DNA from: Ralstonia insidiosa | GTDB lineage: Bacteria; Pseudomonadota; Gammaproteobacteria; Burkholderiales; Burkholderiaceae | Direction: 5' to 3' | NCBI RefSeq assembly: GCF_008801405.1 | Contig: NZ_VZPV01000001.1 | Coordinates: forward strand, 1,054,001 to 1,118,000 | DNA: 64,000 bases | Shown: positions 32,136 to 40,943 of the stretch, piece after piece | How the letters are laid out: the number at the start of each line of letters is the position of its first letter | Numbering within the stretch: the first letter of the stretch is position 1 | The notes under the pieces: generated by a model | What the model was told of the DNA's origin: nothing | Seen by the model: only the letters and a program-made list of their open reading frames with translations | Databases searched by the model: none | Position numbers and translations under genes: made by a program

Positions 32136-32966
32136 TCAGCGGCTTGCGTACGGATCTGCAAAGCCCAGATCGCCGAGGATCTCGGTTTCGATGCCTTCCA
32201 TCTCTTTGGCATCGGCCGGGTCTTCGTGGTCGTAACCCTGCGCGTGCAGTGCGCCGTGCACGATCAGGTGCGCGTAGTGCGCAACCAGCGGTTTGCCTTG
32301 TTCCTTGGCTTCCTTCTCCACCACCGGGCAGCACAGCACGATGTCGGCGGCCACCGGGTCTTCGTCGCTTTCTGCGTACGAGAACGTCAGCACGTTGGTG
32401 GCGTAGTCCTTCTCGCGGTACGTACGGTTGAGCGTGCGGCCTTCTTCTTCGCCCACAAAGCGCACGGTGAGCTGTGCATCGGCAAACAGCGCGGGGGCGA
32501 TCCACGCTTCGATGTCCTTCTCTTTCGGCAGCGCCTTGCGGGCAGCGGCCTTCAGCTCATCGCCGTGCTGCACGGTGAGGTCGAGCGTGAGCATTTCTGC
32601 GTCGTCGAAGGCTTCGCCGCCGTGGTTCCAGAACGTGTCGTCGAGTTCTTCAGTGCGCTCGGTCTGCACCGGCTCGGCCTCGATGCGCAGCGTGACGCTG
32701 TCGTGGTGCTCCGGGCGCAGCGACAGCATGGCATTCGTGTTGGTGTCCGAATGCTCGGCAACCAGGGTGATGGCGCCATCGGCGGTATCGGGCACGCTGA
32801 TGATCAGGCTGCGGCCATCCGCAAAGGCGATGCGCAGGGCGCTGGCATCCACCGTCTTCGGCTTGCCCTTGGCATCGAATACATCGACGCGCGGGCCGAA
32901 CGACTCAGCGGCCGCAGGTTGGGTCTTCTTGGTTTTTGTTTTGGTGTCGGTCTTTGCTTTAGCCAC
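32136..32966 (-). CDS. ybeY: Endoribonuclease YbeY with a 124-residue N-terminal extension
   Basis: YbeY acts in 16S rRNA 3'-end maturation and ribosome quality control. The C-terminal 152 residues (from M125, MLTLDLTVQHGDEL) cover the whole canonical protein, ending with the metal-binding motif HLIVHGALHAQGYDHED. Ahead of it is an extra region: a Lys/Thr-rich start (MAKAKTDTKTKTKKTQ), then about 90 residues with strand-like pattern (VDVFDAKGKPKTVDASALRIAFADGRSLIISV) and an acidic linker. The long start at 32966 is only 2 bp after the phoH stop, which supports coupled translation of the full form; an internal start at 32594 would give classical YbeY. The role of the extension is unknown. Confidence 0.9.
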   Translation of the reverse strand: MAKAKTDTKTKTKKTQPAAAESFGPRVDVFDAKGKPKTVDASALRIAFADGRSLIISVPDTADGAITLVAEHSDTNTNAMLSLRPEHHDSVTLRIEAEPVQTERTEELDDTFWNHGGEAFDDAEMLTLDLTVQHGDELKAAARKALPKEKDIEAWIAPALFADAQLTVRFVGEEEGRTLNRTYREKDYATNVLTFSYAESDEDPVAADIVLCCPVVEKEAKEQGKPLVAHYAHLIVHGALHAQGYDHEDPADAKEMEGIETEILGDLGFADPYASR

Positions 32967-32968
32967 GT

Positions 32969-33961
32969 TCAGGCGTCCTTATGCTGGGCATGGAATTCGT
33001 CGTAAGCCTCGACGATGCGGGCCACCAGTGGGTGCCGCACCACGTCGATGCTGGAAAAGCGCGTCATCGACACGCCGCGCACGTCACGCAGCACGTGCTG
33101 CGCTTCGATCAGGCCGCTCTTCTGGCCGCGCGGCAGGTCGATCTGCGTCGTGTCGCCGGTAATCACGGCCTTGGAGCCGAAACCGATCCGCGTGAGGAAC
33201 ATCTTCATCTGTTCCGGCGTGGTGTTCTGGGCTTCGTCCAGGATGATGAAGGCGTGGTTGAGCGTGCGCCCGCGCATGTACGCAAGCGGCGCAATTTCGA
33301 TCATCTGGCGCTCGAACATCTTCTGCGTCTTGTCGAAGCCGAGCAGGTCGTACAGCGCGTCGTACAGCGGGCGCAGGTACGGGTCCACCTTCTGTGCGAG
33401 GTCACCGGGCAGGAAGCCCAGGCGTTCGCCGGCTTCCACGGCCGGGCGCGTCAGCACGATGCGCTTGACGGCGTCGCGCTCGAGCGCATCCACCGCGCAG
33501 GCCACCGCCAGATACGTCTTGCCCGTACCTGCCGGGCCGATGCCGAACGACAGGTCGTGCGAGAGGATGCTGCGCAGGTACTCGCGCTGCATCGGCGTGC
33601 GGCCGTGCAGATCGGTGCGCCGCGTGTGGAGCACCGGCGACAGGTCGTTGCCATCGGGCACGTCGGTGCTCGATTCCGGCACGTAGGCACCATGCGCGGC
33701 CACCTGGCGGGTCTCGACAAGGCCGAGCTGGATGTCGTCCACCGACAGCGGTTCGCGCGCGGCGTTGTAGAACGATTCCAGCGCATTGGCTGCGCCGCGC
33801 GCATTGGTGCCACGCACGGTGAACTTGCTGCCGCGCCGGCTGATCGTCACGTCCAGCGCCTGCTCGATCTGGCGCAGGTTTTCATCCAGCGGCCCGCATA
33901 GGTTCTGCAGGCGTGCGTTGTCGTTCTTGGGCGCGGTAAATTCAGCGGTGGTCGGTTTCAT
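32969..33961 (-). CDS. phoH: PhoH-family ATPase (YbeZ)
   Basis: Cytoplasmic P-loop ATPase of 330 residues, functionally linked to YbeY and RNA processing. Walker A is G142-PAGTGKT-149; Walker B is FIILDEAQN; an N-terminal region of about 110 residues (TISRRGSKFTVRG) resembles the KH-like domain of the family. It sits 21 bp after miaB and 2 bp before ybeY, the conserved miaB-ybeZ-ybeY order. Confidence 0.95.
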   Translation of the reverse strand: MKPTTAEFTAPKNDNARLQNLCGPLDENLRQIEQALDVTISRRGSKFTVRGTNARGAANALESFYNAAREPLSVDDIQLGLVETRQVAAHGAYVPESSTDVPDGNDLSPVLHTRRTDLHGRTPMQREYLRSILSHDLSFGIGPAGTGKTYLAVACAVDALERDAVKRIVLTRPAVEAGERLGFLPGDLAQKVDPYLRPLYDALYDLLGFDKTQKMFERQMIEIAPLAYMRGRTLNHAFIILDEAQNTTPEQMKMFLTRIGFGSKAVITGDTTQIDLPRGQKSGLIEAQHVLRDVRGVSMTRFSSIDVVRHPLVARIVEAYDEFHAQHKDA

Positions 33962-33982
33962 CCAATCCGTCGGTGTTGATGA

Positions 33983-35350
33983 TCAGTGGGTCACGCGGTT
34001 GTCATTGGCGACAACCTCACCGCGCAGCGAATGCGGGAAGGCATGCACGATGTGCACATCCAGCATCTGGCCGATCAGCTGGTCGCGGCGCGCCTGCGGC
34101 AGGTCCGGCAGGGCGAAGTTGACGACGCGGTTGTTCTCGGTGCGGCCGTGCAGCTCGGTCGGGTCCTTGCGCGACGGGCCTTCGACCAGGATGCGCTGCG
34201 TGCTGCCGACCATGCTTTGGCTGATGCGCGCGACGTTCTCTTCGATGGTCGCCTGCAAATGTTTCAGGCGTTCGAGCTTGACGGCCTGCGGCGTATCGTC
34301 GTGCAGGTTGGCTGCTGGCGTGCCGGGGCGCGGGCTGTAGATGAAGCTGAACGAGGTGTCGTAGCCGATCTCGTGGATCAGGTCCATCGTCTTGGCGAAG
34401 TCCGCATCGGTCTCGCCCGGGAAGCCGACGATGAAGTCGGTGGCGATCGAGATGTTCGGCCGGATCGCGCGCAGCTTGCGGATGCTGCTCTTGTATTCGA
34501 GCACCGTGTAGCCGCGCTTCATTGCCATCAGGATGCGGTCGGAGCCGTGCTGCACGGGCAGGTGCAGGTGGTCGACCAGCTTCGGGTTGGTGGCATACGC
34601 CTCGATCAGGCGCGAGGTGAATTCCTTCGGGTGGCTGGTCGTGTAGCGGATGCGCTCGATGCCCGGAATCTCGGCCACGTATTCGAGCAGCAGGGCGAAG
34701 TCAGCACGCTCGCTGGTGTCGCCCATCTTGCCGATGTAGGCGTTGACGTTCTGGCCCAGCAGCGTGACTTCGCGCACGCCTTGCTCAGCCAGGCCGGCCA
34801 CTTCGGCCAGCACGTCGTCGAACGGGCGCGAGACTTCTTCACCGCGCGTGTAGGGCACCACGCAGTAGCTGCAGTACTTCGAGCAGCCTTCCATGATCGA
34901 CACGAAGGCGGTCGAGCCTTCCACGCGTGCGGGCGGCAGGTGGTCGAATTTTTCGATCTCGGGGAAGGACACGTCGACCTGCGAGCGGCCCGTGCGGCGG
35001 CGTGCGGCGATCAGCTCCGGCAGGCGGTGCAGCGTCTGCGGGCCGAAGACCACATCCACGTAGGGCGCGCGCGCCACGATGGAAGCGCCTTCCTGGCTGG
35101 CCACGCAGCCGCCCACACCAACGACGAGGTCCGGCTTGAGCGCCTTGAGCGCCTTCACGCGGCCCAGCTCGGAGAACACCTTCTCCTGCGCCTTCTCGCG
35201 CACGGAGCACGTGTTGAAGAGGATCACGTCCGCATCTTCGGGCGTGTCGGTGGGGACGAGACCTTCAGCTGCGTTGAGCACGTCGGACATCTTGTCCGAG
35301 TCGTACTCATTCATCTGGCAGCCGTAGGTTTTGATGAAGACTTTTTTCAT
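33983..35350 (-). CDS. miaB: tRNA-2-methylthio-N6-dimethylallyladenosine synthase
   Basis: Radical-SAM methylthiotransferase of 455 residues that modifies A37 of tRNAs reading UNN codons. The N-terminal UPF0004 domain carries C11, C48 and C82 for the auxiliary Fe-S cluster; the radical-SAM motif is CSKYCSYC (CX3CX2C); a C-terminal TRAM domain (from about 380) ends near HSLRGEV. The start MKKVFIKTYGCQMN is canonical. First gene of the miaB-phoH-ybeY unit. Confidence 0.97.
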   Translation of the reverse strand: MKKVFIKTYGCQMNEYDSDKMSDVLNAAEGLVPTDTPEDADVILFNTCSVREKAQEKVFSELGRVKALKALKPDLVVGVGGCVASQEGASIVARAPYVDVVFGPQTLHRLPELIAARRRTGRSQVDVSFPEIEKFDHLPPARVEGSTAFVSIMEGCSKYCSYCVVPYTRGEEVSRPFDDVLAEVAGLAEQGVREVTLLGQNVNAYIGKMGDTSERADFALLLEYVAEIPGIERIRYTTSHPKEFTSRLIEAYATNPKLVDHLHLPVQHGSDRILMAMKRGYTVLEYKSSIRKLRAIRPNISIATDFIVGFPGETDADFAKTMDLIHEIGYDTSFSFIYSPRPGTPAANLHDDTPQAVKLERLKHLQATIEENVARISQSMVGSTQRILVEGPSRKDPTELHGRTENNRVVNFALPDLPQARRDQLIGQMLDVHIVHAFPHSLRGEVVANDNRVTH

Positions 35351-35410
35351 GTGCCGTTCACAGTGGTTGACCTGGGGGCACGTGCTTCGTGGGGCGTTCT
35401 GGCGGTTCGG

Positions 35411-35818
35411 CTATTGGGACTGCGCTTGCGCCTGTGCGGCGACCGCGGCCTTGTAGTCGTCATCGCTGACAACCCAGGCCGTCAGCAACTGCTGATACAG
35501 GTCGAGCTGATAGCGCACCTTGAACGTCTGGCCGACCACCGAACCGGGCGGCATCAGCCGGCCATCCAGCGACAGGATCCGCACGCCCGGGGCGAAGCGG
35601 ATATCGGCCTTGGTGGTTCCGAAACCGAGCAGCAGGATGTTCACCAAGCCCGTGCTGCCAGTGGTCAGCGTGCCGGTATTGACCGAATTGACGGTCAACT
35701 GGGCAGCCGGAGCCACCGCCGGAATGTTGCGCAGGACTTGCGCATGGGCGGACAGCAGCGGCGCTGATGCCGCAACTGCGGCAAAGGCTAGGGCGAGGAC
35801 TTGGCGTCGGGTGCGCAT
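35411..35818 (-). CDS. Small exported protein of unknown function
   Basis: Not recognised. The protein has 135 residues with a signal peptide starting with twin Arg (MRTRRQVLALAFAAVAASAPLLSAHA). The mature part of about 110 residues has a beta-type pattern (AQLTVNSVNTGTLTTGSTGLVNILLLGFGTTKADIRF) and an Ala/Gln C-terminus. It precedes miaB by 60 bp on the same strand. The start at 35818 was chosen because it opens the signal peptide. Confidence 0.7.
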   Translation of the reverse strand: MRTRRQVLALAFAAVAASAPLLSAHAQVLRNIPAVAPAAQLTVNSVNTGTLTTGSTGLVNILLLGFGTTKADIRFAPGVRILSLDGRLMPPGSVVGQTFKVRYQLDLYQQLLTAWVVSDDDYKAAVAAQAQAQSQ

Positions 35819-35908
35819 GGCGTCGTCAGGAGAAAGCCACCGCCGGGTGAGCGACCCGGCACACGAAACACGAGACAACCCGACATTGTAACGCTGGCCG
35901 GTGGGTTC

Positions 35909-36907
35909 CTATAGCGCTTCGGCAATCTTTGCGGCCAGTGCAACACCGCTCAGGAACGCGGCTTCCACACGCGGGCCCTCGCACCAGTCGCCGCAGGCGC
36001 CCAGGCGGTTGGCGGCGTCCCAATGGCAGGGCATTTCCGCCGACTGTTCGACCAGCGCATGCGGCCACAGATGGGCCGCCATGACGTCGGGCTCGGGCGT
36101 GCCGGGAAAGGCCTCGGCAAAGCGGGCGTGCAGGGCGTGCAGCGCCTGCTCGGGGGTGTCCGTGGCGTGTGCGGCCGACCAGCCCGGCGACGCATGCACC
36201 ACCCAGGATTCATCGACCATCACCCGGCCCGGTTTGGTGTTGTCGCGTGCGGCCCAGGCGAGCATGTCGTCGTCAATGCGGATGCCGTCGTACGGCAAGT
36301 CCAGCGATTGCGTAAAGCCCATCATCAGCGCCCAGCAGGGGGCGTAGCGTACCGGCGCAATGGATGCCTGTAGCGAGGTGGGTGCCGCGTTGCCAAACAG
36401 CGCCGGCAGCTCGGGCGCGGGCAGGGCCAGGGCGATGATGTCGGCGTGGGTGGTGTCGGCGCCGTCGCGCTCGATGGTCCAGCGGCGTCCTTCGTGCGCC
36501 ACGCGCGTGACAGCGTGGCCGAAGCGCACATCCAGTGGCGTCGCCAGACTGCGCACCAGCGCGCCCATGCCGGGCAGGCCGACATAGCGGGCCTCGTCGC
36601 GTGAATCCGCCTGCAGGGCGTCTGCCGTGCGGTGGCCCCAGCGTGCCGGCCACGGCATCACCGAGCCCTGCCGGCGGGCAGCGTCCACCGCACGGCGGAA
36701 GGCTTCGCTGCGCACGTTGAATGACTGCGCACCGTGGTCGAAGGCATAGGCTGGGGCGCCCTCGGGCAGCACTGTGGTGGCCAGCCGGCCGCCCACGCCG
36801 CCCGCGCGTTCAAAGACGGTGGCGGCAATGCCTTCTGCGGCAAGCGCGTTGGCACAGGCAACACCGGCAATGCCGGCTCCGACGATGGCGATGGAAGGCT
36901 GGGTCAT
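35909..36907 (-). CDS. FAD-dependent amine-oxidase / renalase-like oxidoreductase
   Basis: Flavoprotein of 332 residues with the dinucleotide-binding start IAIVGAGIAGVACANALA, the FAD signature ERAGGVGGRLATT, and a C-terminal GDWCEGPRVEAAFLSG segment that closes the FAD site, as in renalase and phytoene-desaturase-like enzymes. Substrate unknown; renalases oxidise off-pathway dihydronicotinamide isomers. The start MTQPSIAIVG is at 36907. An in-frame upstream extension runs through the ompW terminator and is rejected. Confidence 0.85.
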   Translation of the reverse strand: MTQPSIAIVGAGIAGVACANALAAEGIAATVFERAGGVGGRLATTVLPEGAPAYAFDHGAQSFNVRSEAFRRAVDAARRQGSVMPWPARWGHRTADALQADSRDEARYVGLPGMGALVRSLATPLDVRFGHAVTRVAHEGRRWTIERDGADTTHADIIALALPAPELPALFGNAAPTSLQASIAPVRYAPCWALMMGFTQSLDLPYDGIRIDDDMLAWAARDNTKPGRVMVDESWVVHASPGWSAAHATDTPEQALHALHARFAEAFPGTPEPDVMAAHLWPHALVEQSAEMPCHWDAANRLGACGDWCEGPRVEAAFLSGVALAAKIAEAL

Positions 36908-36994
36908 GGATGGCGTGGCGGGCTGGGCGGAACAGGAGATCGGTTCTGAAACCCCGCCATCATATCGGGTCATGTCGTTGTGAAAAACGGCAAT

Positions 36995-37021
36995 GAAAAA
37001 CGCCACCCGAAGGTGGCGTTT
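36995..37021 (-). terminator. Rho-independent terminator after the OmpW-family gene
   Basis: Perfect 10-bp stem (36998-37007 with 37012-37021) and a CGAA loop; on the minus strand it reads AAACGCCACC-TTCG-GGTGGCGTTT followed by TTCATTG. The stem lies about 35 bp after the OmpW-family stop codon. Confidence 0.88.
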
Positions 37022-37055
37022 GCCGCAGCTCAACCGATTGGGGCAACTCGGCAGC

Positions 37056-37976
37056 TTAGAACTTGTAGCCAATCGCCAGCCCAAAGACGAGCGGGTCGAC
37101 CTTGATGTCGGTCTTGTTGACCGCCAGCACCTGGCCCTGCGCGCTGCGGATCGTGATGGTGGATGTGGTCTTCAGCGGCAGGTACGACACCGTGCCGATG
37201 GCGGTCCAGTTCTTGGCGAACTCATACGACACGCCCACGTTGCCCACCGGCGTCCAGGAGCTCGACGTTTCTGCCGTTACCTTGGCCGTGCCGCTCGGCA
37301 CCTGGCCCATGCCCAGCTGCAGCACCTGGCCGAGGTTTTGCAGCGCGTTCACGAAGTTCGGGTTCAGCTTCAGGTTGGTGAAGAAGTTGTAGCTGACACC
37401 GGCGCCGACGAACGGACGGAACTTGCTTTCCTTCGTGCCGAAGTAGTACTGGGCGACGATGGCCGGGCTCCACTCACGCACGGTGGCGACCGGGTTGTTC
37501 TGCGGCAGCCCCAGGTTGATGAGTGTCAGCGGCCCGATGACCGGCACCGGTGCGATCACGTTGCCGCTGCCGTACAGGTCGAACTTGGGTGGCACGCCGC
37601 CCACGAACGTACCGGCGATGTTGTCCGTAAAGAAGTGCGTGAATGTGAGCGACAGCGTGTTGGCGTTACTGACTCGCACGTCAGTTCCGGGCGACTGATA
37701 CGTGCCCAGGCCCAGCGCGCCGGTGGTGGTGGTCAGTGGCGTGGCCGAATCCATCGGACGGATGTAGAACCAACCCAACGCCATGACGTTGCGGCCCCAG
37801 ACGTAGTCGTCCATGAATTGTCCGAATCCGCCACCACTGGAGTTGCTCGCGCCGGTGCTGGCACTTGCAGCGACGTTGGCTTCTGCGGTGGATTGCGCGT
37901 GAGCAGCGGAGGCTGCAAGGGTGCTGACAGCAGCGCAGGCAAGGGCTGCAGCAAAGCGGCGGGCGGTGCGGTTCAT
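37056..37976 (-). CDS. OmpW-family outer-membrane protein
   Basis: Small beta-barrel porin of 306 residues with a signal peptide (RRFAAALACAAVSTLAASAAHA). Family features include SLTFTHFFTDNIAG, PFVGAGVSYNFF, VGVSYEFAKNW and the terminal KVDPLVFGLAIGYKF with C-terminal Phe for BAM recognition. It is about 90 residues longer than classical OmpW; extra residues lie in a Ser/Ala/Asn-rich N-terminus and in loops such as the Pro/Val/Leu-rich segment after FDLYGSGN. It is followed by a strong terminator, so it is probably monocistronic. Confidence 0.9.
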   Translation of the reverse strand: MNRTARRFAAALACAAVSTLAASAAHAQSTAEANVAASASTGASNSSGGGFGQFMDDYVWGRNVMALGWFYIRPMDSATPLTTTTGALGLGTYQSPGTDVRVSNANTLSLTFTHFFTDNIAGTFVGGVPPKFDLYGSGNVIAPVPVIGPLTLINLGLPQNNPVATVREWSPAIVAQYYFGTKESKFRPFVGAGVSYNFFTNLKLNPNFVNALQNLGQVLQLGMGQVPSGTAKVTAETSSSWTPVGNVGVSYEFAKNWTAIGTVSYLPLKTTSTITIRSAQGQVLAVNKTDIKVDPLVFGLAIGYKF

Positions 37977-38177
37977 GTGGTTGTCTCTCTGGATAGGATT
38001 GTTATTTCGCCTAAGTGTGGCGATTTGTGTTTCCGCAGCATAACGCAGCGATTTCTCTGTGTTCGTTGAAGCTTTCCTCTAGCTGGTACGCACGCCACAG
38101 GGGTTTCCCCTAGGCGTGTTTGATACCGGTCGCCCGAGCGGCGGAGCCTTGGTGCGCAACGTTCTACGGGTGGGGCT

Positions 38178-39122
38178 TCAAAACTTGTATTCCGGGTTCT
38201 TGGGGTTGAAGGTTTGGTCGTTCCAGGTCTTGCGCGTCACGCTCTCGATGACGATCTTCTCGAGCTGGTTGCCCGACTCATCCCAGGATTCTTCGACACG
38301 AACCCAGGGGTTCTTGAGGTCGAAAAACAGGCGCACGCGCTTGGCGTAGAACGTGGGTGGGCCACTGGGGGCATCCCAGGTCAGGCGCAGCATGCGCTCG
38401 CCGCCTTCGGTCACCATCTTGGCCTCGTTGAACTTGCCGGTGCCACCGGCAGCCACGTGGGCGCGCCCATCGCGTTCCACCGTGTCGACGATGAACTGCA
38501 GCCCCAGTTCACGCGCGGTGTGGTTCGACTGCGATTTGGCGAGCGACCCGTCCAGCGCGCTCCAGATGGCGGCAAAGCCAAGCAGGCCGCCGAGGTGGCC
38601 GTACATCTCATCGCGGCGCACGGTCTCGTCGTAGATGATTTCCTGGCCGGCATGCGCGCCCCCCTTGAGCCAGCGGGCGTACACCTGGCGTGGTGCGTTG
38701 CGGTAGCGGATCAGCATCAGGGCCGGCTGGCTTTGCCACTGGTCTTTCACGCGCTCCTGGCGGCGCATGCGGTATTCGTACTCCGGCAGCTTGGCGACCT
38801 CAGCGCGCAGCCAGCGCAGCAGCGTTTCGGGCTTCATCGCCTGCGCCATGGCGAGGATGTCGTCGTCAGACCAGTCGGCAAAGGCGTTGGCCTGGACCTG
38901 GCCGGCAAGCCAGGTCGTCTGCCGGGCGACATCCATGGCGCCAAAGCTGCTGATGGCGGTGGACTGGGATGCAGCGGCTGCCGTGGCGGCAGGTACGGTG
39001 GGCGCGGAAGCCTCAGGCGTCTGCGCCCACGCGGCGCTCGTGCAGACCAGTGCCGTCGCCAGGGCAAGCGCGCGCAGTTGCATGCGGGTCTTCTCCATCG
39101 TTGCGATTGTCATGGGGGTCAT
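38178..39122 (-). CDS. DUF1571-family exported protein
   Basis: Protein of 314 residues with an N-terminal signal peptide (ALALATALVCTSAAWA). The conserved domain contains PEYEYRMRRQERVKDQWQSQPALMLIRYRNAPRQVYARW and VERDG; I assign it to DUF1571, thought to have a LolA/LolB-like lipid-binding fold, from memory of the family. The ATG at 39122 overlaps the fadD stop as ATGA (39119-39122); ATGs at 39098 or 39083 would give a more standard signal peptide. Coupling to fadD suggests a lipid-related role, which is unproven. Confidence 0.8.
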   Translation of the reverse strand: MTPMTIATMEKTRMQLRALALATALVCTSAAWAQTPEASAPTVPAATAAAASQSTAISSFGAMDVARQTTWLAGQVQANAFADWSDDDILAMAQAMKPETLLRWLRAEVAKLPEYEYRMRRQERVKDQWQSQPALMLIRYRNAPRQVYARWLKGGAHAGQEIIYDETVRRDEMYGHLGGLLGFAAIWSALDGSLAKSQSNHTARELGLQFIVDTVERDGRAHVAAGGTGKFNEAKMVTEGGERMLRLTWDAPSGPPTFYAKRVRLFFDLKNPWVRVEESWDESGNQLEKIVIESVTRKTWNDQTFNPKNPEYKF

Positions 39123-40858
39123 TGCTGGGCCTCGGCGCGGGCGCGCTTGATGTCGGGGTCGGCATCGCGCAGTTCGCGGCGCAGGATCTTGCCGACGGTC
39201 GACTTCGGCAGCTCCTCATCGCGGAACTCGACAATGCGCGGCATCTTGTAGCCGGTCAGGTGGGCGCGGCAGTGTTCGAGCAGTGCCGGCTCCGTCAGCG
39301 CGCCGGTGCGCCGCACCACGATGACCTTCACGCGCTCACCCGCCACCGGGTCGGGCACGCCAATGGCGGCCACCTCCAGCACTTCGGGGTGCAGCGCGAC
39401 GGCGTCTTCGATCTCATTCGGGTACACGTTGAAGCCCGAGACCAGGATCATGTCCTTCTTGCGGTCGATCAGGCGGATGTAGCCGTTGGCGTCCATCACG
39501 CCGATGTCGCCGGTGGAGAACCAGCCGTCCGCGTCGATGGCTTTGGCGGTTTCATCGGGGCGTTGCCAGTAGCCGCGCATCACCTGCGGGCCGCGCACCT
39601 GCAGCTCGCCGGGTTCGCCCAGCGGCGCGATGCTGCCATCGTCGGCCTTGAAGCGCACCTCGGTGGATGGCGCCGGCAGGCCGATGGTGCCGCTGAACTC
39701 GGTCACCTGCGGCGGGTTCATCGACACCACGGGCGAGCATTCCGTCAGCCCGTAGCCCTCAACGATGGTGTGGCCCGTGACCTGCTTCCAGCGCTGCGCG
39801 ATGGCGCGCTGCACCGCCATGCCGCCGCCGATGGTGATCTTCATGGCCGAGAAATCACGCTTGGCAAATTCCGGATCTTCCAGCAGCGAGTTGAACAACG
39901 TGTTGACGCCGGCAATGCCCGAGAAGCGCTCGTTGCGCAGGATGAACAGCACGCGCTTGGTGTCGCGCGGATTGGCAATCAGGATGTTGCGCCCGCCCAT
40001 GGTCATGAACATCAGCAGGTTCACCGTGAGCGAGAAGATGTGATACAGCGGCAGCAGCGTGACGTTGGTCTCCGCATCGTCCGAGAGCATGCCCTTGGAC
40101 CACACCTCCGCCTGCAGCAGGTTGGCGATGATGTTGCGGTGGGTGAGCATCGCGCCCTTGGCCACGCCCGTGGTGCCGCCGGTGTACTGCAGGAAGGCGA
40201 TGTCTTCCGGCGCCAGTGACACGGCTTGCGGCGCACGCGTACGCCCTGTGGCCAGCGCATCGCGCAACCAGATGGGGGACGGCAGCTTGTATGCCGGTAC
40301 CTGCTTCTGCACATTGCGCATCACGAAGTTCAGAGCACGGCCCTTGAGGTTGAGTGCCCCGCCCATCAGGTCGCCAATGCCGGTCAGGACGATGTTGCGC
40401 ACCTGGGTGCCGGGCAGCGCCTGTTCGAGCGTGCGCGCGAAGTTCTCCAGCACGACGATGGTTTGCGCGCCGGAATCGCGCAGCTGGTGTGCCAGTTCGG
40501 GCACCGTGTACAGCGGGTTCACGTTGACGACGATGGCACCGGCCAGCAGCGTACCGAACAGGCACACCGGGTACTGCAGGCTGTTAGGCAGCATGATCGC
40601 CACGCGGTCGCCTTTCTTCACGCCGCGCGATTGCAGCCACGCCGCGAAGTGCTTGGCCTGACGTTCGCATTGGTCGTACGTCATCTCGGTACCCACGCTC
40701 ACATAAGCGACGCGGGTGCGGTACTTCTCCACCGATTCGCGAAACACCTCGGCCAGCGAGTGATAGCGGTCGGGGTCGATCTCGGCGGGCACGCCTTCGG
40801 GATACGACTTCAGCCAGATGCGGTCGGTCAGATTGTTGTGGTCAGCAACGGTGTTCAT
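39119..40858 (-). CDS. fadD: Long-chain fatty acid-CoA ligase
   Basis: Acyl-CoA synthetase of 579 residues that activates fatty acids for beta-oxidation. The AMP-binding motif YTGGTTGVAKGA, the YGLTECSPVVS motif and C-terminal DRKKDMILVSGFNVYPNEIED with the terminal catalytic Lys region (KSTVGKILRRELRD) are present. The start MNTVADHNN at 40858 follows a GGAGA ribosome-binding site. It is the last enzyme gene of a fatty-acid catabolic block (fadE, fabG, maoC, thiolase, fadD) and couples to the DUF1571 gene. Confidence 0.95.
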   Translation of the reverse strand: MNTVADHNNLTDRIWLKSYPEGVPAEIDPDRYHSLAEVFRESVEKYRTRVAYVSVGTEMTYDQCERQAKHFAAWLQSRGVKKGDRVAIMLPNSLQYPVCLFGTLLAGAIVVNVNPLYTVPELAHQLRDSGAQTIVVLENFARTLEQALPGTQVRNIVLTGIGDLMGGALNLKGRALNFVMRNVQKQVPAYKLPSPIWLRDALATGRTRAPQAVSLAPEDIAFLQYTGGTTGVAKGAMLTHRNIIANLLQAEVWSKGMLSDDAETNVTLLPLYHIFSLTVNLLMFMTMGGRNILIANPRDTKRVLFILRNERFSGIAGVNTLFNSLLEDPEFAKRDFSAMKITIGGGMAVQRAIAQRWKQVTGHTIVEGYGLTECSPVVSMNPPQVTEFSGTIGLPAPSTEVRFKADDGSIAPLGEPGELQVRGPQVMRGYWQRPDETAKAIDADGWFSTGDIGVMDANGYIRLIDRKKDMILVSGFNVYPNEIEDAVALHPEVLEVAAIGVPDPVAGERVKVIVVRRTGALTEPALLEHCRAHLTGYKMPRIVEFRDEELPKSTVGKILRRELRDADPDIKRARAEAQQ

Positions 40859-40943
40859 GGTGTCTCCGTCCATGAAACGCGGCATGGTTTTGTTATGTGC
40901 CGCGCGGGTTCTTGAGGTGGGCCGTTCCCGTTGGCCCATTGGT

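Noticed and set aside
33986..35767. 593-codon plus-strand open frame opposite miaB
   Set aside because: The minus strand encodes a complete MiaB with all six Cys; the plus frame has no recognisable domain.
38097..38111. AGGGG-TTT-CCCCT hairpin upstream of the OmpW-family gene
   Set aside because: Only a 5-bp stem without a T-tract or known regulator match; not enough to call a site.
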